Of a DNA stretch of 15,533 bases, positions 7,787 through 15,533 are shown in pieces (position 1 is the first letter of the stretch; each line of letters opens with the position of its first letter). The position numbers and the translations under genes were made by a program. This DNA is from an uncultured Leuconostoc sp. (GTDB lineage: Bacteria > Bacillota > Bacilli > Lactobacillales > Lactobacillaceae), in NCBI GenBank assembly GCA_900554745.1, contig USIU01000011.1:1-15533 (forward strand), read 5' to 3'. The notes under the pieces were generated by a model. That model saw only the letters and a program-made list of their open reading frames with translations, searched no databases and was not told the DNA's origin.

Positions 7787-8695
7787 ATGGCTTCTTTGCA
7801 AGATATTCAGCGTCGTATCTCATCCACAAAAAAGACGCGGCAAATTACGAGTGCCATGCAAATGGTCTCAACAGCTAAACTCAACCAAATTCAACGTTAC
7901 AGTGCGGGTTATCAAGCCTATGCTGCACGCTTAGAGGCGGTTGTTGAACATTTAGTGTCAGCGAATTTGTTCCATAATGCCGATGCTAAGCACATTCCAC
8001 TGATTGCACAACGCCCAATCAAGACGACTGGGATTCTTGTGGTTACCTCTGATCGTGGTTTAGTGGGTTCATACAACGCCAACATTATTAAGCAAACCAA
8101 TGCCTTGTTGGCACGTTTGGGTTTGGATCAAAGTAACACGGTGATTTTAGCAGTTGGTGGTAATGGTGCTGATTTCTATAAAAAGCGTGGCTTTAACGTC
8201 ATCTTAGAGCATCGTGGTGTGTCAGATATTCCATCATTTAACGAAATTCGTTCAGTTGTGCGAACGGTGACGAGTTTGTATGAGACAGAAGTATTTGATG
8301 CGTTACATGTCGTGTACAATCACTTTGTCAACCGCTTGACGAGTGAATATCGTGATGTACAGCTCTTACCTTTAACAGGGGATACGTTGGATGCGATGGG
8401 TGGGACTGACGCAGCGAAAGCAGCGTTAGACGTCCAAAGTGCGTATGAAATCGAACCAGATACAACAGCTGTCTTAAACGTGGTGTTACCGCAATTTGCA
8501 CAAAGTCTCGTGTATGAGGCTGTTCTTGATGCAAAAACGGCTGAACATGCGGCTTCATCAACAGCGATGAAGAGCGCAACTGATAACGCCAAGGATCTGA
8601 TTAGTAACTTGGAGTTGCAGTTTAACCGTGCGCGTCAAGCAGCAATTACGACAGAAATTACAGAAATTACGGGTGGTATGGCCGCGCTTGAGTAG
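7787..8695 (+). CDS. atpG: ATP synthase F1 subunit gamma (central shaft)
   Basis: Gamma is the central shaft that turns within the alpha3beta3 ring and sits on the c-ring. The 302-residue product shows the two conserved terminal helices that form the antiparallel coiled coil. The N-terminal one contains [19 protein letters not shown] and the C-terminal one contains [15 protein letters not shown] with ITGG close after it. The middle Rossmann-like domain includes the conserved [19 protein letters not shown] at 7773-7778, just after the atpA stop, lies eight bases before the ATG. A 104-base spacer with two hairpins follows before atpD, in contrast to the short gaps on the other side. Confidence 0.97.
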   Translation: MASLQDIQRRISSTKKTRQITSAMQMVSTAKLNQIQRYSAGYQAYAARLEAVVEHLVSANLFHNADAKHIPLIAQRPIKTTGILVVTSDRGLVGSYNANIIKQTNALLARLGLDQSNTVILAVGGNGADFYKKRGFNVILEHRGVSDIPSFNEIRSVVRTVTSLYETEVFDALHVVYNHFVNRLTSEYRDVQLLPLTGDTLDAMGGTDAAKAALDVQSAYEIEPDTTAVLNVVLPQFAQSLVYEAVLDAKTAEHAASSTAMKSATDNAKDLISNLELQFNRARQAAITTEITEITGGMAALE

Positions 8696-8730
8696 CGTGC
8701 GACCAGCTGTATGAACAAATCAAATAAAAC

Positions 8731-8773
8731 ACTGCGTGTAGGCAGTCATGCGTGACACAATTAAACGGTGTCA
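8731..8773 (+). other. Two tandem hairpins between atpG and atpD
   Basis: The first is ACTGC (8731-8735) pairing with GCAGT (8742-8746) around a 6-base loop. The second is TGACAC (8753-8758) pairing with GTGTCA (8768-8773) around a 9-base loop. The second ends 12 bases before the atpD ribosome binding site. Neither is followed by a T-run. A role in message processing or in setting atpD output is inferred. Confidence 0.45.
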
Positions 8774-8781
8774 TATGCTAA

Positions 8782-10200
<1,419 letters not shown>

Positions 10201-10214
10201 GGGGGTATTGAGAG

Positions 10215-10655
10215 ATGGCAGATGAAACGACTGCAACAGGAATCACCGTACAAATTGTGACGCCTGTTGGTGAAATATATAATGAACCAAACGTAGATTT
10301 GGCCATTGTGAACACACAAGGTGGTCAAATTGGTGTCATGAGAAAGCATGTGCCGTTACTGGCTGCGTTGACAATTGACGAATTGATTGTCAAAAAAGGT
10401 GATCAACGCGAAGTGTTAGCCGTGAATGGTGGGATTGCTGAATTTTCGAATGACCTATTAACAGTCGTTGCCGATAGTGCAGAAACTTCTGATGCGATTG
10501 ATGTTTCGCGCGCGCAAAGTGCCAAGGAACGTGCCGAAGCACGTATTGCACACGCGCAAGACGATCAGAATGATGCGGAATTGGCACGAGCGCGAGTTGC
10601 CTTAATGCGTGCCGTTAACCGTATCCATGTTGCGGCCGTGAAGCAAGGTAAATAA
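10215..10655 (+). CDS. atpC: ATP synthase F1 subunit epsilon
   Basis: Epsilon binds the foot of gamma and the c-ring and, in many bacteria, restrains ATP hydrolysis. The 146-residue product has the N-terminal beta-sandwich (VQIVTPVGEIY, then GQIGVMRKHVPLLAAL, where most relatives have a GxxGxLxxHxP pattern). The C-terminal two-helix arm is rich in Ala, Glu and Arg (ERAEARIA, LARARVALMRAVNRI). AAGGGGG at 10199-10205 overlaps the end of atpD and lies nine bases before the ATG. It is the last gene of the operon; a very strong terminator starts 17 bases after its stop. Confidence 0.96.
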   Translation: MADETTATGITVQIVTPVGEIYNEPNVDLAIVNTQGGQIGVMRKHVPLLAALTIDELIVKKGDQREVLAVNGGIAEFSNDLLTVVADSAETSDAIDVSRAQSAKERAEARIAHAQDDQNDAELARARVALMRAVNRIHVAAVKQGK

Positions 10656-10671
10656 TGCGACAGTAAAGCTG

Positions 10672-10701
10672 AAAAACCGAACAGAAATGTTCGGTTTTTT
10701 T
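10672..10701 (+). terminator. Strong rho-independent terminator of the atp operon
   Basis: AAAAACCGAACA (10672-10683) pairs perfectly over 12 bp with TGTTCGGTTTTT (10688-10699) around a GAAA tetraloop, and the T-tract continues to 10701. Because the outer pairs are A-T, it could also work on the opposite strand. Confidence 0.92.
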
Positions 10702-10820
10702 GTGTTTTTTTTATGACAGGCGTTACGCAAAAGGCAAACGTTCGGATTAGTTGTTTTATTTTGGTTTAATGTTCGTGACGTGCCGGATGTTTCATTTTAA
10801 AATGAGGAGATTATCATTTG

Positions 10821-10845
10821 AAATCGGGAGAATGACCCGATTTTT
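10821..10845 (+). terminator. Terminator upstream of phnD
   Basis: AAATCGGG (10821-10828) pairs perfectly over 8 bp with CCCGATTT (10836-10843) around a 7-base loop, with a T-run at 10841-10845. It may be a second stop for read-through from the atp operon, or the terminator arm of a leader if a promoter lies upstream (TTTAAT at 10765-10770 is a weak candidate). Confidence 0.7.
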
Positions 10846-10846
10846 C

Positions 10847-10855
10847 TGCTATATT
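10847..10855 (+). promoter_or_regulatory. Candidate extended -10 promoter of the phn operon
   Basis: TGCTATATT fits the extended -10 pattern TGn-TATAAT with one mismatch. It lies directly after the terminator at 10821-10845 and would start transcription near 10862, leaving a leader of about 119 bases before phnD. No -35 is visible, which extended -10 promoters can tolerate. Confidence 0.4.
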
Positions 10856-10980
10856 GTAAAGAACACAAATATACACCATCTTTACGCAACCATACCGTAT
10901 TTATTGACATCGGTGCCGTATGCTGAAGACAGTCATATTTGAGACACATATTGCAGGATGGGTATAAGGAGAGAAATACC

Positions 10981-12027
10981 ATGAGTAAGAATGCGAAAAC
11001 GCTCGCAGGGATTGTTGTTGTTGTGTTAGTTGCCATTGCGGCTTATTTTGGTTTCACGCACACAGGATCGAAGGCAACGTCAGATAAGACGATCAAAGAT
11101 CTCAAGGTTTACTTTGTACCGTCAAAACAGCCAGATCAAATCATTACCATGACCAAACCATTAAAGGGTTTGCTGATTGAACAATTGAAAAAAGAAGGTT
11201 ATGACGTTAAAAACGTTGATATCAAAGTCGGGACGAGTTATGAAGCAGCTGGGGAAGCCTTATCTTCAGGCACGGCTGATGTTGGCTTCATTCCAGGTGG
11301 GACTTATGTGATGTACCAAGATGGTGCGCAGGCGTTGTTGACAGCGACACGTGCTGGTTTGAATAAGGACTTTGCCGATCCTGCCAAGTGGAATGATGGC
11401 AAGCCAACTGAAAAGACGGATAAGCAAGTCTCAACGTACCGTTCAATTTTGATTGCAGGACCATCAGCCAAAGGCCAAGAATTGGCAAAAAAGGTGAATG
11501 CGGGTGAGAAATTAACATGGGATGATTTGAATTCAGCTAAGTGGGGCTTGTCTTCAACAACGTCATCAGCGGGCTACATTTATCCCTCACTTTGGCTGGA
11601 TAAGCGCTACGGTAAAACAGTGGCTGATTTGAAAAACACGGTGACGGTTGACTCATATGGTTCAGGCATGGCGCGTTTGGCAGCTGGTCAAATTGATATT
11701 TTGCCAACTTATGCCGATGCCCGGAGTGATTTTGCGAAGATGTGGACGACGGATTACCAACAACCAAAATCAATTTGGGCTGAGACTAACGTTATCGGTG
11801 TGTCACAGAACATTTACAACGATACAATCTCGGTTTCAAAGAAGTCAAAAATCATGACACCAGCCTTCAAAAAAGCCTTGTCGCAAGCATTCATTAACTT
11901 AGCGAAGACACCTGAAGGTAAAAAGGTCATTGCTGTTTACTCACATGAAGGTTACGTGCCAGCCAAGTCGTCAAACTATGATGGCGAACGTGATGCGCAA
12001 AAGTTACTCAAAGCCACACAAAAGTAA
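10981..12027 (+). CDS. phnD: Phosphonate-type ABC transporter, substrate-binding protein
   Basis: This is the extracellular binding protein of a phosphonate/phosphite-type importer. The 348-residue product has an N-terminal hydrophobic helix (about residues 8-25), then a two-lobed binding protein of the PhnD/PtxB/TauA-like fold. Seen in it are LKVYFVPSKQPDQI at the start of lobe 1, ADVGFIPGGTYVMY, and the serine/threonine-rich helix start SSTTSSAGY at residues 191-199, the position where this family grips the phosph(on)ate oxygens. The ATG at 10981 is preferred over an in-frame TTG at 10939 because AAGGAG at 10966-10971 lies nine bases before it and because the hydrophobic segment then starts right at the N-terminus. 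Oddly there is no lipobox cysteine, so it is probably anchored by an uncleaved helix. The true ligand is unknown; relatives bind phosphonates, phosphite or phosphate esters. Confidence 0.87.
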   Translation: MSKNAKTLAGIVVVVLVAIAAYFGFTHTGSKATSDKTIKDLKVYFVPSKQPDQIITMTKPLKGLLIEQLKKEGYDVKNVDIKVGTSYEAAGEALSSGTADVGFIPGGTYVMYQDGAQALLTATRAGLNKDFADPAKWNDGKPTEKTDKQVSTYRSILIAGPSAKGQELAKKVNAGEKLTWDDLNSAKWGLSSTTSSAGYIYPSLWLDKRYGKTVADLKNTVTVDSYGSGMARLAAGQIDILPTYADARSDFAKMWTTDYQQPKSIWAETNVIGVSQNIYNDTISVSKKSKIMTPAFKKALSQAFINLAKTPEGKKVIAVYSHEGYVPAKSSNYDGERDAQKLLKATQK

Positions 12028-12096
12028 CGGCAGCATGATGATATGTGCTGATTAAAAAACATCAGCCAGTCATCAACTAGTACAGTACGGTTCAGC

Positions 12097-12126
12097 GAAA
12101 AGCAGCGCAATTTTGCGCCGCTTTTC
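12097..12126 (+). other. Large intercistronic hairpin between phnD and phnC
   Basis: GAAAAGC (12097-12103) pairs with GCTTTTC (12120-12126), and after one A-C mismatch GCGCAA (12105-12110) pairs with TTGCGC (12113-12118). This makes a stem of about 12-13 pairs with a very small loop. Only a short T-run lies in its 3' arm, so it may end some transcripts or protect the phnD 3' end while letting others continue into phnC. That would give more binding protein than transporter, which is common for ABC importers. Confidence 0.6.
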
Positions 12127-12181
12127 TTGCGTTAATGCAACAGAACGTGTGGTTGACATAGAGAAAATAAGGACGGCAAAG

Positions 12182-12931
12182 ATGATTAAATTTGAACATG
12201 TCTCAAAAACCTATCCCAATGGGGTAAAGGGACTAAAAGACATCAATTTAGAAATACAAGACGGGGAATTTATTGGCATTATTGGGATGTCGGGTGCGGG
12301 GAAGTCAACCTTGATTCGAACCATCAACCGGTTGAACACGATTACCGAAGGCCAACTGACGGTGGATGGGACTGAGATTTCGACGTTGAAAGGGCAAGCC
12401 TTGCGGCAATATCGCCGCAAAGTGGGGATGATTTTCCAATCGTATAATCTGGTCCCACGTATCTCAGTCATTAAAAACGTGATGAGTTCGTTGGTGCCAG
12501 ATATGCCATTTTGGCGGGTGTTGTTTGGTGTCTTTTCCAAAACCGAAAAAATCCGTGCGTTAGAGGCACTGGATCGCATGTCAATGTTAGATAAAGCGTT
12601 TGTCCGGACAGACCAATTGTCTGGCGGACAACAGCAACGTGTCTCGCTTGCGCGAACATTAACGCAAAATCCAAGTGTCTTATTAGCCGATGAACCCGTA
12701 GCCGCACTGGATCCGGTGACGGCGCATGAAGTCATGGATGACTTTAAGCGTATTAACCAGGAATTAGGGCAAACAGTCCTCATCAACATTCACCACGTTG
12801 ACTTGGCCTTAGAGTATGCACAACGCATTATTGGGATTCGTGCCGGGCAAATTGTATATGATGGGCCGGCTAGTGCTATGACCCAAGCGACACTGGATTT
12901 AATCTACAGTAAAGATGAGGCGTCATCATGA
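12182..12931 (+). CDS. phnC: Phosphonate-type ABC transporter, ATP-binding protein
   Basis: This is the cytoplasmic ATPase that powers the importer. The 249-residue product shows Walker A GMSGAGKST (residues 35-43), the Q-loop in MIFQSYNLV, the ABC signature LSGGQQQR (residues 146-153), Walker B ending in D170-E171 (LLADEP) followed by the D-loop ALDP, and an H-loop histidine in the pair H204-H205. The PhnC subfamily is supported by the RINRL-type region after Walker A and by the neighbours. The ATG at 12182 is chosen because AAGGA at 12169-12173 lies eight bases upstream and the protein starts MIKFEHVSKTYPNG like its relatives. The open frame extends further 5' only by running through the hairpin at 12097-12126. 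Its stop overlaps the next start (ATGA). Confidence 0.93.
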   Translation: MIKFEHVSKTYPNGVKGLKDINLEIQDGEFIGIIGMSGAGKSTLIRTINRLNTITEGQLTVDGTEISTLKGQALRQYRRKVGMIFQSYNLVPRISVIKNVMSSLVPDMPFWRVLFGVFSKTEKIRALEALDRMSMLDKAFVRTDQLSGGQQQRVSLARTLTQNPSVLLADEPVAALDPVTAHEVMDDFKRINQELGQTVLINIHHVDLALEYAQRIIGIRAGQIVYDGPASAMTQATLDLIYSKDEASS

Positions 12932-13749
12932 GATGGTACGATCAATTATTTGAAGCCGAAAGTTATCAGTTAGCTAACGGGAAAGTTGTCTCACAAAAAT
13001 TTACACGCTTACCGTTGATCCTTGCTTTATTGGTGCTTGGGATTGGGATTTCAGTCTGGGTCACGGGGTTTAGTTTGACCACATTGCTGACTAATTTTGT
13101 GGGCTTTTGGCAAATTTTAGCCAGTATGTGGCCGCCTAATTTGGCCTATTTCGCCCAAGTCTGGCAGCCGCTACTGATCACCATTCAAATGTCATTTTTT
13201 GGGTCGTTTTTCGGGGCTGCGCTGGCTTTGCCGTTTGCGATTCTGGCCGCACACAATGTGATGAACCAGCGACTGGTTAATTTGGTGGTGCGATTTATTT
13301 TAACGGTTGTGCGCACCATTCCGACTTTGGTTGCCGCTTTGATTGCGACTTACATTTTCGGATTGGGAACATTTGCCGGGACTGTGGCGATTTTCCTATT
13401 TAGTTTCTCGTTTGTTGGGAAGCAACTATTTGAATATATTGAAACGGTGAACATGGGCGCTTATGAGGCCTTGATTGCGACCGGTGCCAGTGCACCACGG
13501 GCGTTTGTCACCACCATTTTGCCACAAATTTTGCCGACTTATTTGTCAACGTCGTTATTTGCGTTTGAAGGTAATGTGCGTTATGCCGCTATTTTAGGCT
13601 ATGTTGGTGCGGGTGGTATTGGCATGATTTTGAATGAAAAAATTGGCTGGCGAGAGTTCCAAAGTGTGGGCATGATTCTGTTGTCGATCTTTGTTGCCGT
13701 GGTGGTTATTGAGACCGTGAGTCAACAATTACGTCGCTATTTGAGCTAA
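12928..13749 (+). CDS. phnE: Phosphonate-type ABC transporter, permease 1
   Basis: This membrane permease of 273 residues is one half of the translocation channel. Several hydrophobic segments are visible, the first at about residues 28-48 (LPLILALLVLGIGISVWV). The EAA coupling loop that contacts the ATPase begins at E180 (EALIATGASAPRAF, then LPQILP). The C-terminal GYVGAGGIG motif is typical of PhnE. Its ATG overlaps the phnC TGA in an ATGA arrangement, so translation is coupled. The paired permease gene follows after 11 bases, so the importer is probably a PhnE1-PhnE2 heterodimer. Confidence 0.92.
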   Translation: MRWYDQLFEAESYQLANGKVVSQKFTRLPLILALLVLGIGISVWVTGFSLTTLLTNFVGFWQILASMWPPNLAYFAQVWQPLLITIQMSFFGSFFGAALALPFAILAAHNVMNQRLVNLVVRFILTVVRTIPTLVAALIATYIFGLGTFAGTVAIFLFSFSFVGKQLFEYIETVNMGAYEALIATGASAPRAFVTTILPQILPTYLSTSLFAFEGNVRYAAILGYVGAGGIGMILNEKIGWREFQSVGMILLSIFVAVVVIETVSQQLRRYLS

Positions 13750-13760
13750 GGAGCGCACAG

Positions 13761-14570
13761 ATGAATCAGAAATTAACGTTAGTTCTCGATCAAGCACCAC
13801 GCCGTGGCCGTCAATATGCGCTCATCGTGTTGGTATTGCTTGTGTTAGTCGGTTTGTCGTCACCAGCTTTAAAAGGCGCCGATATTACCGCTAAAGGGTT
13901 TGAGATTGGGCAAAGTATCTTAACGGGGTTATTAACGCCAGATACGCAACTGCTTTTTGGTTTGGGTGACAGTGGGGTGGCCTACTTAATTTTGCAAACC
14001 ATCGCCATTGCATTTTTGGGCACGTTAGTGGGTGCGGTGATTGCGGTGCCACTATCCTTTGTGTCAGCAACAAATATTGTGCCACGACAGGTTGTGATTG
14101 TGACACGGTTTATCATTATGGCAATTCGAACCATCCCATCACTTGTTTATGGTTTGATGTTTATTCGTGTAACGGGTCCTGGACCCTTTGCCGGGGTCAT
14201 GACGCTGGCCGTTGTGTCAATTGGGATGATCTCTAAGTTATTTATTGAAACGATTGAAGATTTGGATCCGGGTATTTTGGAATCGTTGGATGCGTTTGGC
14301 GCCACTTTTTTTCAAAAAATTCGCTACGGGGTCTTACCGCAGCTGGGGCCGGACTTTATTTCAATTTTAGTGTATCGTTTTGACATGAATTTACGTGAAG
14401 CGACCGTTTTGGGGTTGGTTGGAGCTGGCGGTATCGGGGCGCCAATGATTTTTGCTTTGAGTGCGTACCATTGGCACCAGGTGGGTGCGATTTTAATCGG
14501 CCTCTTCATTTTGGTCTTTGTCGTGGAAATTCTGTCGGATAAATTACGACAAAAAATTATCCGAGGGTAA
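13761..14570 (+). CDS. phnE: Phosphonate-type ABC transporter, permease 2
   Basis: This second permease has 269 residues and several membrane segments. The EAA loop starts at E174 (ESLDAFGATFFQKI, then LPQLGP), followed by REATVLGLVGAGGIG, the same hallmark as permease 1. The two are clearly paralogous but differ in their N-terminal halves, fitting a heterodimeric channel. AAGGAG at 13748-13753 overlaps the stop codon of permease 1 and lies seven bases before the ATG, so the two are probably made in equal amounts. A terminator stem starts nine bases after its stop codon. Confidence 0.92.
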   Translation: MNQKLTLVLDQAPRRGRQYALIVLVLLVLVGLSSPALKGADITAKGFEIGQSILTGLLTPDTQLLFGLGDSGVAYLILQTIAIAFLGTLVGAVIAVPLSFVSATNIVPRQVVIVTRFIIMAIRTIPSLVYGLMFIRVTGPGPFAGVMTLAVVSIGMISKLFIETIEDLDPGILESLDAFGATFFQKIRYGVLPQLGPDFISILVYRFDMNLREATVLGLVGAGGIGAPMIFALSAYHWHQVGAILIGLFILVFVVEILSDKLRQKIIRG

Positions 14571-14578
14571 AATAGGGC

Positions 14579-14601
14579 GGCGACCGAGGTCGTCTTTTTT
14601 T
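14579..14601 (+). terminator. Terminator or attenuator abutting the nucleotidase ribosome binding site
   Basis: GGCGAC (14579-14584) pairs with GTCGTC (14589-14594, one wobble) around a CGAG tetraloop, followed by seven T (14595-14601). The next base starts the AGGAG of the downstream gene. No room remains for a promoter between the stem and that gene, so the gene must be expressed by read-through, by an internal start, or by regulated termination. Confidence 0.72.
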
Positions 14602-14612
14602 AGGAGCAGACA

Positions 14613-15533
14613 ATGAAAAATTTTAAGTTGTATTATACATCGGATGTGCATGGTTATTTATTGCCAACGGATGATATCCAGACTGGCGCACAGCCGCTAG
14701 GCCTAGCCAATGCGGCGACCCATTTTCAAAAAGATGCGCAAACACTGATTATTGATGGTGGGGATATGTTTCAAGGCTCGCCAATGTTGCAATATTTACA
14801 ACAACATCCGACGCAAGATGCCGTCGCCACGGCCATGAATCTAGCCGGTTACGATTATGTCACCTTAGGTAATCATGATTTTAACTTTGGCTATACGGCG
14901 CTTCAGCAGCATTTATCCCATCTGGATGCGACAGTAATTGCCGAAAATGTCACGGATATAGACGGGAAGACCTTGTATCCTGCACAAATTAAAACATTGG
15001 GGGATGGGACACGCGTTGGGTTAATCGGGTTAGTCACCGATTACATCAATATTTGGGAACAACCAACCCATTTAAAGGGCATTAAAATTACGGCACCGTT
15101 GGATCAAGCCCGACAAACGATTGCGTCTCTGCGTGATCATGCGGATGTGGTGATTGGCATTTATCATGGCGGGTATGAGCGTGATTTGGTGACCGGTCAG
15201 CGACTAAGCGATACGACAGAAAACATTGCCTGGCAGCTCACGCAAGCACTGGATTTAGATATTTTATTGACCGCACACCAGCATGGTGATGTACCACCAC
15301 AAATGATGAATGGCGTTTTAACGTTGCAACTGCCCAATCAAGCAAAAAAATTTGCGATGGTTACGGGCCAAAAGCAGCAAGATCAATGGCAGTTCGCTGC
15401 TGAAACAAAGCCAGTTGGCGACATCGCGCGACCAGATATTGTGACAGCCTTAGCCCCGTTGCAACAACAAGTCGAAGCATGGTTGGATCAGCCGATTGCC
15501 ACGTTAAACGCGGCGATTCCAGCGGTCGAGCCA
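14613..15533 (+). CDS. 5'-nucleotidase / 2',3'-cyclic phosphodiesterase family metallophosphoesterase (3' end outside window)
   Basis: The first 307 residues are visible; the frame is still open at the window end. This is the calcineurin-like catalytic domain of the UshA/CpdB/YfkN family, which removes phosphate from nucleotides or opens cyclic nucleotides using two metal ions. The metal ligands are all present: D11 and H13 (SDVHG), D51 (DGGDMFQG), N87-H88-D89 (GNHDF), H185 (IYHGG), and H222 and H224 (TAHQHGD). The final visible stretch (PIATLNAAIP) should begin the C-terminal substrate-binding domain. There is no signal peptide, unlike periplasmic UshA and CpdB, so the enzyme is probably cytoplasmic. 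AGGAG at 14602-14606 lies six bases before the ATG. Its place after phnDCEE suggests use on imported phosphorus compounds, but the substrate cannot be read from sequence. Confidence 0.85.
   Translation, partial: MKNFKLYYTSDVHGYLLPTDDIQTGAQPLGLANAATHFQKDAQTLIIDGGDMFQGSPMLQYLQQHPTQDAVATAMNLAGYDYVTLGNHDFNFGYTALQQHLSHLDATVIAENVTDIDGKTLYPAQIKTLGDGTRVGLIGLVTDYINIWEQPTHLKGIKITAPLDQARQTIASLRDHADVVIGIYHGGYERDLVTGQRLSDTTENIAWQLTQALDLDILLTAHQHGDVPPQMMNGVLTLQLPNQAKKFAMVTGQKQQDQWQFAAETKPVGDIARPDIVTALAPLQQQVEAWLDQPIATLNAAIPAVEP

Larger units (their letters stand above)
10702..10980 (+). promoter_or_regulatory. Regulatory gap upstream of the phn operon
   Basis: No convincing gene lies here. TCATTTTAAAATGA (10792-10805) is a perfect 14-bp palindrome. 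Its right half AAATGA (10800-10805) can instead pair with TCATTT at 10814-10819, and a terminator follows at 10821. This gives an attenuator-like order of parts. An extended -10 box lies at 10847-10855. In the phnD leader CATAC (10891-10895) and GTATG (10918-10922) can close a larger stem. A perfect TTGACA at 10904-10909 has no -10 at suitable distance. Confidence 0.45.

Noticed and set aside
10904..10932. TTGACA as the -35 of the phnD promoter.
   Set aside because: No -10-like hexamer lies 15-19 bp downstream; the nearest AT-rich box (10934-10939) is 24 bp away.
10751..10942. 63-codon ORF between atpC and phnD.
   Set aside because: It crosses the palindrome, the terminator at 10821-10845 and the promoter box, and lacks a ribosome binding site.
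12113..12181. Longer phnC with 23 extra N-terminal codons.
   Set aside because: The extension begins inside the hairpin 12097-12126, has no ribosome binding site, and is not part of ABC ATPases; the ATG at 12182 has AAGGA eight bases upstream.
12211..12789. 192-codon minus-strand ORF.
   Set aside because: It is the antisense shadow of phnC, whose Walker and signature motifs are intact on the + strand.

Overview
The window looks like the chromosome of a lactic acid bacterium of the Lactobacillaceae, most like Weissella or a near relative. This rests on strong AGGAGG-type ribosome binding sites, moderate GC, a catabolite-responsive element (cre) of the low-GC Gram-positive type, an eight-gene F1Fo ATP synthase operon with no recognisable atpI, and the protein sequences. 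The species assignment is inference. All recognised genes are on the + strand.

Layout. (1) 1-264: 3' end of an alpha-class carbonic anhydrase, then a terminator. (2) 355-1866: prfC, peptide chain release factor 3, then a terminator. (3) 1911-2306: a gene-poor stretch with a consensus cre overlapping a good promoter, a very strong ribosome binding site, a 20-codon ORF, several RNA hairpins and a perfect terminator. It matches no family I know and is the best candidate here for something undescribed. (4) 2310-3693: a uracil permease (pyrP/uraA type), apparently translated through an 8-codon leader ORF with an ATGA overlap, then a terminator. (5) 3694-4062: the ATP synthase promoter region. (6) 4063-10655: atpBEFHAGDC, encoding a proton-type F1Fo ATP synthase. 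Spacing is tight except for two structured spacers, before atpE and before atpD. A strong terminator closes the operon. (7) 10702-10980: a regulatory gap with alternative hairpins, a second terminator and an extended -10 promoter. (8) 10981-14570: phnD-phnC-phnE-phnE, a phosphonate-type ABC importer, with a large hairpin between phnD and phnC. (9) 14579-14601: a terminator or attenuator abutting the ribosome binding site of a 5'-nucleotidase/cyclic-phosphodiesterase-family gene that runs off the window at 14613-15533.

How it works together. The ATP synthase operon supplies ATP or, in a fermentative bacterium, pumps protons out at the cost of ATP and so maintains pH homeostasis. The proton gradient can drive the uracil/H+ symporter upstream. 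The Phn transporter takes up a phosphorus-containing solute. The cytoplasmic metallophosphoesterase behind it could release phosphate from an imported or related phosphoester, so this block looks like a phosphorus or nucleotide salvage locus. No C-P lyase or phosphonatase gene is visible in the window.

The main genes are ordinary core and accessory metabolism. The observations most worth following up concern RNA-level control: the cre-driven mini-unit, the leader peptide, the intercistronic hairpins and the terminator placed against a ribosome binding site.
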